The notes beneath the pieces were generated by a model. It did not search any database. It saw only the letters and a program-made list of their open reading frames with translations, and was not told the DNA's origin. From positions 43,011,863 through 43,075,862 of the forward strand of contig CM055092.1 in NCBI GenBank assembly GCA_029204225.1: 64,000 nucleotides of DNA, in the 5' to 3' direction. Positions 11,778-22,080 of this stretch are shown here, piece after piece. Numbering within the stretch: position 1 is the first letter of the stretch; the number at the start of each line of letters is the position of its first letter. The stretch comes from Diphasiastrum complanatum. Its lineage: Eukaryota; Streptophyta; Lycopodiopsida; Lycopodiales; Lycopodiaceae. The position numbers and the translations under genes were made by a program.

Positions 11778-12459
11778 TGTTAAAAATTCACAATTCTAGC
11801 TTGACTAGTTTTGGTCATATGACTTGTAAATAGTTAAATGGTCATGATGTGGCTTGTCACACGTGCCAAATAGCATAGGATTCCATTCATAAGGATGTTC
11901 TCAAGTAGACCTAAGTGTTAGAACCTTTGGAATGAGTCCAAATTATGCTTAGATACAAGGGAGAAAAAATAGGAGCTATTTTTGGTAATGTTTGCATTGT
12001 TGAGGGATCTCCAAGATTCCAACCCTAACTTGGTAGGGATGAAAGATCCACCAAAATTAGCATTAGGGATAGGTTTAGGGCTACTCATACCTGCCCAAAA
12101 CCGTGATGGATCTTGTATATATAGGTGATGATATCTCACCAAAATCAATCAAGCAATTTCATGATTTTTCTCTCATAATGGTGCAATTGCTCTCTATGTT
12201 CATAATTGTTTGAGTATTTATGATTACTAATGATTATAGGATTGAATGTAGGTCTGGTGTACAGTACTCAGACTGTGGGAGGCCGTACTTTCACACGTGT
12301 GAAGCCTTCTTCAAGGATTTGGGCCATTTAGTGAGGTTCAAGCATAGATTTTTGATGGATTTTGATGGTTCAACTTGTGCTAATCTTATGAAATCATAAT
12401 CTATTGTTTCCCTCATCATTTCAAGTGTTTTAGGATCCTTATTTGCTGTAATTTTTACA
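11778..12459 (+). repeat. 3' LTR of element A
   Basis: 682 bp, the same length as the 5' LTR and identical except for two substitutions. It is followed by the target duplication CTATC at 12460-12464. Confidence 0.97.
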
Positions 12460-12464
12460 CTATC

Positions 12465-12919
12465 AAGCTTTCAAGCTTGAACTCTCTTAAGCATTCTAGC
12501 TCAGTCTTTTAGAGATTTAATTTAGAGTTGCTATTGTGCTACTGCTTATCAGCTGAGTTGCTTATTTCAGACTTATTCTCAGTTACTCAGAGACAGCTTT
12601 AGAGTGCGCGGTTTCTATCTGCTATTGTCTTGCACTCATTAGCATTTGATCTTGTTTTTCTAAATCAATACTATTTCTTTATTGCGTTCAGTTTGTGTCA
12701 GAATGCATGCTTCTCTATATTGTTTTTGTAACTGGTAGAAATTGTCTGAGAATTCAATATTTTATGTTTGGCTACATAATCACTTAGTATCTAGCGAAAG
12801 TTAGTTGCTAAAGATTGGACGTGATTTTCATCACTACTGCTTCGTTCAATTGTTGATAGGCATATTCATGCATTGGAATTAGGAAGTTTCCGCATTCTAT
12901 TACTCACCTATTTTTGACA
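12465..12919 (+). repeat. 3' LTR of element B, second part
   Basis: This continues LTR B after the element A insertion and ends in TTTTTGACA. Its last 289 bp match the truncated 5' LTR at 1375-1663, with about 20 differences by eye. No target duplication can be tested because the other end of element B is lost. Confidence 0.85.
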
Positions 12920-13241
12920 CTTCCAACTTTGAAATCTTTGGAAAATAACAACAACTAAACAATAAATGTGAGTGATGACCACTTGCTTGCTTGTTTCCTC
13001 CATCTTTGTCCTTTCTTGAGATGTCTCCACCATAAAACTCCATGAACGAGCCTCCATCTCCATCTTGCCACAAGATGCCATCATCACTTGATGACTTGAC
13101 CATGAATGAGTGACATAATGAACCTCCAGTAGCTTCATTTCCATCAGCAAAACTAGACAAAAATGTTAGTACAACTCCCAACATCAAAATGATGCAAAAC
13201 AATGTAGCTAGTTTTGACCACATCTTGACACTTTGCACCAT
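12900..13241 (-). CDS. Small ORF with signal-peptide-like start, truncated by LTR B (uncertain)
   Basis: On the minus strand an ATG at 13241 opens a 113-codon ORF. Residues 7-31 (MWSKLATLF...LSSFA) look like a secretory signal peptide: a basic residue followed by a long hydrophobic core and small residues. The rest is rich in Gly, Ser and Asp and has no motif I recognise. The last seven codons or so lie inside LTR B, so the natural C-terminus is lost if this was a gene. It could also be a chance ORF; there is no splice or homology evidence. I did not recognise any known peptide-hormone signature. Confidence 0.3.
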   Translation of the reverse strand: MVQSVKMWSKLATLFCIILMLGVVLTFLSSFADGNEATGGSLCHSFMVKSSSDDGILWQDGDGGSFMEFYGGDISRKDKDGGNKQASGHHSHLLFSCCYFPKISKLEVSKIGE

Positions 13242-13319
13242 TAGAGGAGTTCCAAAATAAAAAAAGACCCTTTTTAAAGATACTTTTTTTTTTCTAGTTT
13301 CGACCTCCAGCTGGCCCAA

Positions 13320-13680
13320 TGTAAATGCTCAAATTTGAAATCTATGTAACGTAGCTCAAATAAACTAAACAATAAAATATATTACAACAAACTTTGAAAG
13401 TTGCGTCGGGGCAACATGGATGTATGGTTCCTTCTTCCTTCCTGACACGTGCTAATCTGCCCGACGTCAATAGCTCAAGTTAAATTTATTTAACTATACT
13501 GGTTAGTATAATGAAATTTGTTATCTAGACTGGTTACAATTATAGAAATATAGTATGCCCAGTTGCTAGAAATACAGTATGCACAACTGTGGCATTCTCA
13601 TGAGATTAAATGTGATATGAAAAATTGAATTTAGTATCATATCAGAGAGATTTTTGGCGCCTAAGCTTTGAACATAGCAA
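13320..13680. other. Spacer without recognisable features
   Basis: AT-rich DNA between the small ORF and the unrecognised coding region. Nothing distinctive was seen. Confidence 0.5.
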
Positions 13681-15812
13681 ATGGCAAGGAGACCGAGATC
13701 TACAATTGAGTTTGTGATTCTTTACAATGAGAAAGATGACGTTGATAACTGGAAGCCAACAAAATATACAAAGAATTCATGGGTGTTGTTGCATCCATCA
13801 TCAAAGGGCACTTTTCGACAGAAGAAAAGGGCAAAGATGACATACAAATCTTATTGGAAAGCAAAGATTTTTGAGTTTAAGACAACTCCCGGAGGTCACT
13901 CTATATCAGAAGTTTTAGTACAACATGTTTATATGCATTTAGAAATAAAAGTACAAGATATCAATCCTCATGATCATCAGAAATGTAACTGTAAGTATAT
14001 CAAAACGTATGCACTCTACTGTAATCATATGTCTTTTTTCATTGATGCTCTTCAGATGAATATTTCAACATTTTTTTCTTTCAGATTTATATCCATCAAA
14101 CATAAGTGAATGGGAGCCAACACAATCACTTGTAGGAATATTGGATGTGTGATTCACTCTGATGTTGGAAAGCTGCAATACAGAGGAAGAAGTTTAAAGG
14201 AACTTGCAAATAGTGGTACATATTTTTATAAAGCTTCATATATACCACAAACGGATGGAGGTTTCGGCAAGCTTGAAATAATTTTATTGCCCAGTTTTCA
14301 GAGTGATGAGTGGCCTAATCCTGACAGTATTATTTTCGAAGCCTTTAGATGCAAGCTACTCTTGGATGTTATAAATGCCATGAAGAAAAGTACTGGTTCG
14401 AAAATTGTACACCTAAGTTGGTTTCTCTCCTTGCATATATTTGTTAGTTTTTTCTCAAGTGCATGTGTTTGAAGGACATCAACTTTATTTGTTTGCAAGG
14501 ATTTATTAGATGAGGCTTTGTCAGATCTCATGGATCAAGGTTGGGATAGTAAAACAAATAATGATATAAAATGCAAGATAAAAAGGTCATCAATGATCTT
14601 CCGTTATCATATCAAAAAACAAATGCTCAGTCTCACATTTAGTATCAGAGATATAAGAAAATTGACGGCACATGGCTACCACTAGATCAAGACTTCAAAC
14701 TAAATGGTCACACTGATCGAAAGGAGATAAGCATCATACACAACGAAGAATTTTTTACTATGGTTGAGGTGGAAGAGCATTGGATGCTTGACTTTATCAG
14801 AACGGAGCTCATGTTATTACATACCAATCTACCAATTTATTTCAGATTCATCATCAATGGAAGACTCGTAAGTACTCTATGTTTAATGCCATTTCAAAAT
14901 AGTACAAACTAATGGAAAATGACATAATTTGCAATGGCACATTCACTAATATTTGTCTTGTCACAGATGCAAAAAAGACAGGAACTGGCAACGTGCTGCA
15001 AAGATCTACCTACAACAATTACCATTGTGGAAGAACAATAGACTCAAATAAATTTTAGCAAAATTTGTGCATAGACACTTTCATTCAATAAATGGAAGCC
15101 CAAGTTGGGCATCAGCTCATGTATTTTGGGCTCCCAAATTCAATAAAATGGAGCTGCATTTGATATAAAAATGTATATTTGCCTATCAATGCTATACATT
15201 TTCAATCTATATTTGTTCTATGATATCTATATTTTTCTAATCTTCATTTAGTATAATAACATCATCTGGGACGCCATCATCAATAGGGGGTGGCTGAAGC
15301 CTTGCCCACACATATGCTCGGGATTATTTCTTGCCCGAATCTGTACACCTGTTATCTCTTGAATATGAATTGTTTTTTTTAACTCTTATTTTCTATTGTA
15401 GGATGCACTCATAATTGATTACTTTGTTGCAAGACGAGGTGGCTTCAGACAACATGCTTTCTCGTTCCAGAGGGATAGTGGACTTGAACACTATCTGAGG
15501 CATTTTCTAAAGAATGAGATTTGTATTGCTCATTCGAAGTTCAGTCCAGTTGGAGAGACACTAATAATGGCTGTTAAAGCTTTATCATGTTATTTAGGAG
15601 GACATAAATTTGTTAAAACAAATAAGATCATTTTCATCAAGAGATCTTATGTTTTGAACATTCTAGGTTTTACTGATGAGAATGTTCCTTTAAGGAGCTC
15701 CCATTATTCATTGTACTCTACTGATATTGAACTTAGTGGAAACAAGGATAATGCACATCTATTAGATGCATACTCAAGCAGCGAATTTCTTCATGACAAT
15801 ACAGCCATATAA
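13681..15812 (+). pseudogene. Unrecognised multi-exon coding region, decayed
   Basis: Three blocks keep protein-like composition. 13681-14000 opens MARRPRSTIEFVILYNEKDD and contains WVLLHPSSKG and YWKAKIFEF. 14110-14420 contains GKLQYRGRSLKEL and GGFGKLEI. 15400-15812 opens DALIIDYFVARRGGFRQHAF. Good intron borders are visible: GTAAGT at about 13991 with a pyrimidine-rich acceptor TTTCTTTCAG near 14085, and GTAAGT at 14869 with acceptor TGTCACAG near 14966. Stops and frame changes between the blocks suggest decay. I recognise no domain. It faces the minus-strand region at 16.3-17.5 kb, and the two could be convergent genes of one DNA transposon, but no terminal repeats were found. Confidence 0.45.
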
Positions 15813-16320
15813 GGAGATACAAAAACTGATGATGAAGAGTAAACACTTTGTTTTATTATACAATCAATACATTTACATTGAGTACATATCATTTGATTAT
15901 GATTCTCTTCTCGCAAGCTTCTCTAAACTTGTAATTTGCTATGATGCTCATGAAGAATGTAATCTGCTATTAAACAATATTCTAATTTCTCTCTTCATGT
16001 ATGAACTTGCATGCTTTTCTAAACTTGCTGTATTTTGTGCATTTTGTTATTTGTCAAATCTGAACTCTACGGTAGAACCACTGAAATAATTGACAAATGC
16101 AGTTTCGTTTTTCATTGGTTCCTCCATGTTGTGTATTTTGATGAAATGTTGCTTGTGCTTGCCAATGTGACTTCTCCATCCCTTGTGATGACCAGACACC
16201 CAGACTTCCATATGGGTTTGCAAAAAATGATGTATGATCTCTTAGTATGTGCTGCACATGTGAAAATTGTAATGTCAGTCATATGCTTGGATCAAAATAT
16301 ATAGGAAAAATTAAAAACAT

Positions 16321-17533
16321 CTAGAAAGCATTTATACTAACCATGTAATGAGTGATGTGATCTTCTTCCCATGCTTTCAATACTGCATCAACAAACTCGA
16401 CACAAGTATTTTGTACAGCTTTCTTATCAATATCAGAAAATTTATCTTTTCTTAAAATTTCAATCATACTATCAAGCTTCTTCCATACATTAACTTTTAG
16501 TACTCTAGTTTTGCCGCTCTTCTCGAAGTCTTGAGTGACAGCAATGATATCTGTCCAGACTGAGTGTTGAATATTAGAAGCCTTACCAGTATGGTTTGAT
16601 AGGAATCGACGGGCTTTTGCTCCTCCTATGCTTGGCTTAGTAGGCATATTTCCTTGTTTTCCTTAAAGCTTTTCATCTTTCTATATTTTGACATGTCCCT
16701 TATAAGTCCTGCTTTTGATAAAACATCTTCTAATCTCGAGACAACTTCCTTTGAGGATGATGCTGGCTTTGTATTCCAAGCAAAAACTATATGAAGATAA
16801 ATGAGCTTTTCTATTAATCTAACTTTTGCATGAAGAGTGCAAACATGCACATTTTTAAAGGGAATGGACAGCACAGGCCTCCAGTTTGGATCTGCATGTT
16901 CTCTACTAATTCCTATACTCCTAGTTACATCCTTTGTCATTTTCATGCAGTATAAACAAGGCTGTTTAGATGTAGCACCATGAGAGACATTATACATGCA
17001 TTTCAATGTTTTCAAATCACTTGCTAAGTGCCATTCAACATTGAAGTCTCCCACTCCTTGAACATTGAGAAATCCTCAATCCATATGGTCCTTGATGATC
17101 CTAGGGTAAGATGTCCTAGAGAATATCCATGATAATATATCATGATCCTCCTTCAGTTCTGTCCAATGAATTAATCAAACTTAGTATGATATGAATTAAT
17201 ATTATCCATTGAATCTAATGTAATAATCAGAAAAATTACCTAAAACGTTGCCAACCACCTTATATCATTCTTGGACTGGACATTGAATCTGAAATATCCT
17301 TGATCAACTATTTGTCATAATGCACCATTCATGAGAGCTATACTAACCCTCTCCATCTTTTGCCCTTTCACAATTTCTGACTCATCTAACTTAAGTACTA
17401 TGATTATTTTGCCATTTACCTTTTCAAAGGTTATATCATAGAATGTGACGATGATTCTTAGCAAGTAATTTAGATCAACAAATAAATTGTTGGAGGAATT
17501 ATAAGATATTGATCTTCCATCAGTTTCATACAC
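16321..17533 (-). pseudogene. Unrecognised transposon-like protein, decayed, intron-containing
   Basis: Minus-strand coding blocks run from 17533 to 16321. The first, ending near 17248 (SKNDIRWLATF), is followed by a GTAATT donor. An acceptor CATTGGACAG lies near 17160, which gives an intron of about 90 bp. The next block carries EWHLASDLKTLKCMYNVSHG followed by CLYC (about 17030-16940), then basic residues. A frameshift near 16640 joins it to KPSIGGAKARRFLSNHT and a Lys/Asp-rich tail. The DLK...G...PCLYC arrangement resembles a domain of uncharacterised repeat-borne proteins, but I cannot name a family. The frameshift and in-frame stops near 17085 and 17310 argue against function. Confidence 0.45.
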
Positions 17534-17559
17534 AAAGGCTCACCATAATCTTGTTTTTG

Positions 17560-18270
17560 GACCACTTTCTTTGCTCTTGCCCTTGAACTTGTCCCTTGAG
17601 AACATAGCTTCTTCCTCTCCAACTTGAGATGTAGAAGATGATCCTCCTCTGGCTTGGAGTCTCAAATCTTCAGCCACCAAGAGCAACTCCTCCATACTTG
17701 GAAATGTATCTTGAATAGCAAAACTTTACACCAAGTTATCAATATCATCCAATAAGCCATTAAGAATAGCTTGTACAAGCTCCACACCTTTAATGCTTTC
17801 ACCAATACATGCCAATTCATCATTCAAAACCTTAAATTTCAAAACAAAAAATGAGCACTTTCATCCTTATTTTGAGGACTTTGAAAATTTTGCCTCCTTT
17901 GGGTTAGAAACCTAGATGTAGGCTTGGAATCATAAACCTTTTTCAAGGTTTCCTAAGCTTCACTAGATGTAGTGCACTTGCCAACTTCCTTGAGAAGTTC
18001 ATTAGCTTCACTAGATGTAGTGCACTTGCCAACTTCCTTGAGAAGTTCATTAGTCATATTCATCTTGATCACATGAAGCGCTTTTTTTCCCCTCCTATTA
18101 TACCTCAATTTAGCTTGAGGTGTCAAAGGTCTCTCCTCCACACCTACAAGAATATTCACCAATTCATTCATCTCTAGCAAGGACTCCATCCTCACCTTCC
18201 AAGTTGAATAGTTGCTCGAGGTAAGCCTTTTAATATTGCTTTCCAACATGAAGCCACTTGAGGTTGCCAT
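17560..18270 (-). pseudogene. Copia gag remnant with an internal 48-bp duplication
   Basis: On the minus strand, ATG at 18270 opens a gag N-terminus closely related in layout to that of element A (LTSSNYSTWKVRMESLLEM, then LHVIKMNMTNELLKEVGKCT). A perfect 48-bp tandem duplication (17956-18003 and 18004-18051) repeats 16 codons in frame (ANELLKEVGKCTTSSE). Just beyond it a TAG stop replaces the expected Trp codon of AWETL, and further stops and shifts follow to about 17560. No pol follows. It is a fragment of an element related to A, in the opposite orientation. Confidence 0.85.
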
Positions 18271-18609
18271 GTTGCAATGATCGATCTTCTTCTTTGAACC
18301 TATTCCAATGCACTTAGACCTCTCTTGAAAGTCAACAAATGACTACAAGAAGAAATCACAAAGACTTGGAAACAATCTACCCTCTCCTTTTCTCCCGTCT
18401 AGCAAATCTAGCACAATTCTTGATCTATACACAATATAATGAACTTTTGCACTGTCCTAAAATTGAAACACACTTTTGAAGAGTCCAGCAACTTCAACAT
18501 TTGGAGATCCTATCAACTTTAGAGTTTTCTCAAAAATGCAAAATATTGAGAATCTTGATAGCTAGAGTGGTATACAACTTGTGAAAAATCTCGTTTATCG
18601 TGCTAGGTG

Positions 18610-18815
18610 TAAGCACAGAGATTGAAGTATCACTTTGTACGTGAACATGTGCTTAATAATGAGTTTAAAGTAGTACATTATGGCACTGTTTATCAGATAG
18701 TTGATGTTCATACGAAACCGTTGATGTTCTTACAAAACCATTGAGTAAGGACAAGTTTGAGATGTTTAGAAATAGGTTTTCTATTTGTAACATTGAAAGT
18801 AAACTTAAGCTTTAG
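18610..18815 (+). pseudogene. Copia RNase H C-terminal tail
   Basis: The plus strand reads KYHFVREHVLNNEFKVVHYG followed by QIVDVHTKPL, the end of a copia polyprotein, with a TAG near 18814. A short near-duplication of GTTGATGTTC-TAC-AAACC (about 18700-18742) repeats the TKPL region and shifts the frame. A purine run GGGAGAG precedes TGTTGG at 18822, the likely 3' LTR start. Confidence 0.75.
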
Positions 18816-18821
18816 GGAGAG

Positions 18822-19100
18822 TGTTGGATTTGAAAGCTTAGGTTTACTACGACAATAGAAATCCATCAGTACAATGCTTTCTTTTTTTGACAGTGTACAC
18901 ACTTCCTTGTTATGATTCAAGTGTGGTCATGCATGTGTTGCGTAATAGGAGCTTTCAGTTGGTTTTTGAATTTTGTATCTTTCTGATCAGCTTGTGTGTG
19001 TTTGATAGCTTATGTGAATTGGTAGCATAATTGCACTTGTGATCGATAATTATATAAGTCAAAATCTGAGTTCTTCCAAACCAAGTTTGGCATCTAAATC
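18822..19100 (+). repeat. Probable 3' LTR start of a copia fragment, end not placed
   Basis: TGTTGGATTT directly follows a pol tail and polypurine-like run, as expected for a 3' LTR. No second copy exists in the window, so the right-hand end is a guess. Confidence 0.4.
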
Positions 19101-19559
19101 ATATTATTATGATAAGATTTGTCAGAGGCCAATGCCATGGCCATAAATTGTTTGTAAAGTGAAATGCCTTCTAAGCTTCACCAAGTTTATCTAAGGCAAT
19201 GTCAAGCTTCCATTAATCCTTTATCAAATTTCTTTATGGAGTACAAAAAAATTAATAGCTATAACAAGGTTGGCGAACCACTTATTCATAGTGGATTATT
19301 GGAGTGTATGAGAATTAGTAGCTACAATAAGATTAGTGCATTAGTTCATAGTGGATCTAATTAAGTGAATGAAAGGTTTGAAGCTTTGAAAAATTATGTA
19401 TTTTTAGTGCACATGGTCGATCCTACCAAGCTCAATATGGTTGAGTTGGTGAATGTTAGATAGTATGTTGTAGGATTGTAGGAGAAGTCCTTTATCGAGA
19501 TGGTAGATCAATTTTGTTTTGCAGCTAGAATTTCATTCCTACTTAGTAGTCTTCCATGC

Positions 19560-20620
19560 TATAAAAATTTGGAGACATTACTTGTTCGGATCCAAGTATA
19601 TAGTGATGAAAAACAAGGAATCCCTTGATATATCTATAATGTCATGGACCTATGAGGTCATTAAGTGGAATGATCTAGATTTTACATAAGAGTTTGAGGT
19701 GGACATCTAATATTAAAGGGATAAGTAAAACAATATCATTAATGCCTTGAGTTGGATAGGAGACGTTAATCAATTATGCTTTGGTTAAATCTGATTTGTA
19801 CCTTTCTCTTTCAAATCTTTGTCCAAACAACGGTTTTTTGGTTGTTTATGGCATGAGACCTTTGCAAGAAATTATAGATCTAGTGACAACCTTAAAGCAT
19901 ATGACTTCAATACTTCTTGAGATAAACCTGCACTTGGAATATGCTAGTTGATGGTTCACTTTTTTTAAGGGAGGAATTGTGTGTACTAGACGATAATGAT
20001 GGCCCAAATCCTACATGAATGTCTTGACAACCTCAACAATGTGGTTCACCTTGGCATACATAGAAAACATAACTGAAAAGAGTTTTTGTTGGCCAAAGAT
20101 GAAAGACCATTTGGAGGGATATGTTCATAAATGTAAACAAAGCTGGATTAATTGAGCAAAAAGAATCAAGGGAGTTGGTTTGTTACATCCATTGAGAATT
20201 ATTGACAAATCGTAAGAAAGCATCTCATCTTATTTTGTGATTGCACTTTCCTGTCATATGGGTAGTAGTTGATATGCTAATTAAGATGGCATATTTCATT
20301 CTAACCAAAATTGTTCTCAAGGTTTCTAAGCTTGATCATCTTTTCTTGAAAATGTTCTTGCATGTTCAAATGATTTTGCCAAAGATCATGATTTTAAGCT
20401 CATTGGGAAGTTTTGCCAACTTATTTTTGAGAAATTAGGAAAGGCTATTAGACTTCGATCTTCTAATCACTAAAATCAAATGGACAAACTGAGTGTATAG
20501 ATTAGCCTACGAAAGATATGCTACAAGCATATGTTTCAACACAATAGTTGGCTTGGTAAAAATATCTTCTGAAGGAAAGTTATTAGGCCTAATGTGACCC
20601 ATCCTAGGATGATCGTCCTA
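19560..20620 (+). pseudogene. Ty3/gypsy pol remnant (RNase H-integrase)
   Basis: Frame-hopping plus-strand translation shows the gypsy order. RNase H appears as IWRHYLFGSKYIV, then KNKESLDIS and NNIINALSW near 19575-19755. The zinc-binding GHLGIHR counterpart is VVHLGIHRK near 20050. The integrase core has VVVDMLIKMAYFI near 20265-20300, where functional copies have VVVDRLSKMAHF. The NGQTE motif lies near 20478-20492, followed by DMLQAYV. Almost every segment carries stops, so this is an ancient copy. No LTRs were identified. Confidence 0.75.
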
Positions 20621-20639
20621 AAGTTGCTGAACAACTTCA

Positions 20640-21460
20640 TTCTCTTCCTTGATTCTCATCTTGTTATAAAAAAGGAATACAAGGGAACTAATGGGAAGTA
20701 GCTCAATCTAATGGTCCACATAGCTAGCCGAGGGAAGACCCTCAAGACAAATACTTAGAAAAACATCAATAGAATCATGTTTTACCTCCTCAAGACTGTA
20801 TTAACTTGTGAATTCTCTATGATAGCATCACTATGTGATAGGTGAATCCTCTATCTAAGATCATCATGAGGCATATCACCAAACATTTGAGTTGGATCAA
20901 CGTTTGAATTGTAAATAACAAATTTGTCCAAAAATTAGCATCTTTCAACTAACACAATCATAAAACCTTTTCAAGCATTAATAATTTCTAGAGTGGATGC
21001 AAAATGAGTGTCAAACATATTCACATCACCATTTAGTTATATTTGTGAATGCTCAAATTTTGAGTTACATAATCTTCTTCAACGACTCATTTTGTTAATA
21101 TTATAAGACAACAATCCCTTGCCTAGTAACACACTTACCTTTTCTAAATTCATGATGTGAAAATTTAACTTATCTAGAAATTCTTGAGTTTGAATGTTAG
21201 GTGAGGAACAATATGGTCCCATATCGGGCAATAGTCCGTTGTGGCCATCAACACAAAATAACAATGGTTACTTGGCGTGGAAGCCACCTAGAGCTTATGT
21301 GCCAATTTCACATTAACCAAGTTATGAAATTTACCATCATAAAAATGACATGCGTGGCTTGTTCCCTTGCCTGATGGTTGGTTCAAGAGAGACCCTTAGA
21401 GCATCTTTGCATGAGAGGGAAAACGGGCCGCAGGTCAAAATGTGAACTTCACACGGATCT
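20640..21460. other. No recognisable feature
   Basis: AT-rich sequence after the gypsy remnant. It may hold further decayed gypsy sequence but shows no motif I can name on either strand. Confidence 0.4.
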
Positions 21461-21469
21461 GTGCAACAT

Positions 21470-21625
21470 GTCAGCCTCTCCAACCTCTTGTGTGCTCTCC
21501 TGAGTTGGGAGAAAATGGGTCAGCCTCTCCAACCTCTTGTCTGCTCTCGTGAGTTGGGAGAGAACGGGTCAGCCTCTAGCCCCTTGTCTGTTCTCGTGAG
21601 TTGGGAGAGAACGGGACAACCTCCA
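21470..21625 (+). repeat. 49-bp tandem repeat, three copies
   Basis: Units start at 21470, 21519 and 21568, with a partial fourth near 21614. The unit plan is GTCAGCCTCTCCAACC ... CTCGTGAGTTGGGAGAGAACGG. Copies two and three are closer to each other than to the first. It is GC-richer than its surroundings. Confidence 0.85.
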
Positions 21626-21939
21626 ACCCCCATCCTGGTTTGTACAGCAAGTAGTACATGCGAAAAACAAATCTTTGGTCTGTACACCTATTACAAAAGG
21701 TTAACGACATTTGATAGTAGACTAGTTCAGCAAGTAAAAACGGGTGAAATGCATGGAGAATGGTGATATGATGTGAGGAGGGTGTGCAAGAATCCAACCA
21801 AGGGATGATGACATAAAAAATGGGTTTAGATGTGAAAAGGAAAGGCCCTACAATTAATGGTACACACCGTTGAGGAGGAAAAACTGTCTCAAAGAGATTC
21901 AAAAATTTGGTCTTAATTAATTTTGAGTTTGAATGAGCA

Positions 21940-22080
21940 GACGAAGGAGAAGGAGAAGGAGAAGGAGAAAGAGAAAGGGAAGGGGAGAGTCTCACGACAT
22001 TAAACACGGAAAGTGCATAGCACGGCAGACAACGGTCTCTGTTTCTGTCTCTCTCCATCTCTCGATCTCGATTTCGACAT
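21940..22080. repeat. Purine tract followed by pyrimidine tract
   Basis: A GAAGGA/GAGAAG run (about 21944-21985) is followed 50 bp later by a CT-rich run (22030-22075). Such strand-asymmetric tracts are common near plant promoters and 5' leaders. It could mark a leader exon of the F-box/kelch gene 7.5 kb downstream, but nothing proves a link. Confidence 0.35.

Larger units (their letters stand above)
6302..12459 (+). mobile_element. Complete young Ty1/copia retrotransposon (element A)
   Basis: A 6158-bp element with 682-bp LTRs (6302-6983 and 11778-12459), both TG...CA. They differ at two places by eye: T/G in the ATAAGTATG stretch (6417 versus 11893) and G/A in the GAGTATTTGTG stretch. It is flanked by the 5-bp target duplication CTATC (6297-6301 and 12460-12464). 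It has a tRNA-Met primer site, a polypurine tract and one uninterrupted gag-pol ORF. It sits inside the 3' LTR of the older element B. The near-identical LTRs show that insertion was recent. All parts needed for self-mobilisation are present in outline, although activity is not shown. Confidence 0.97.
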
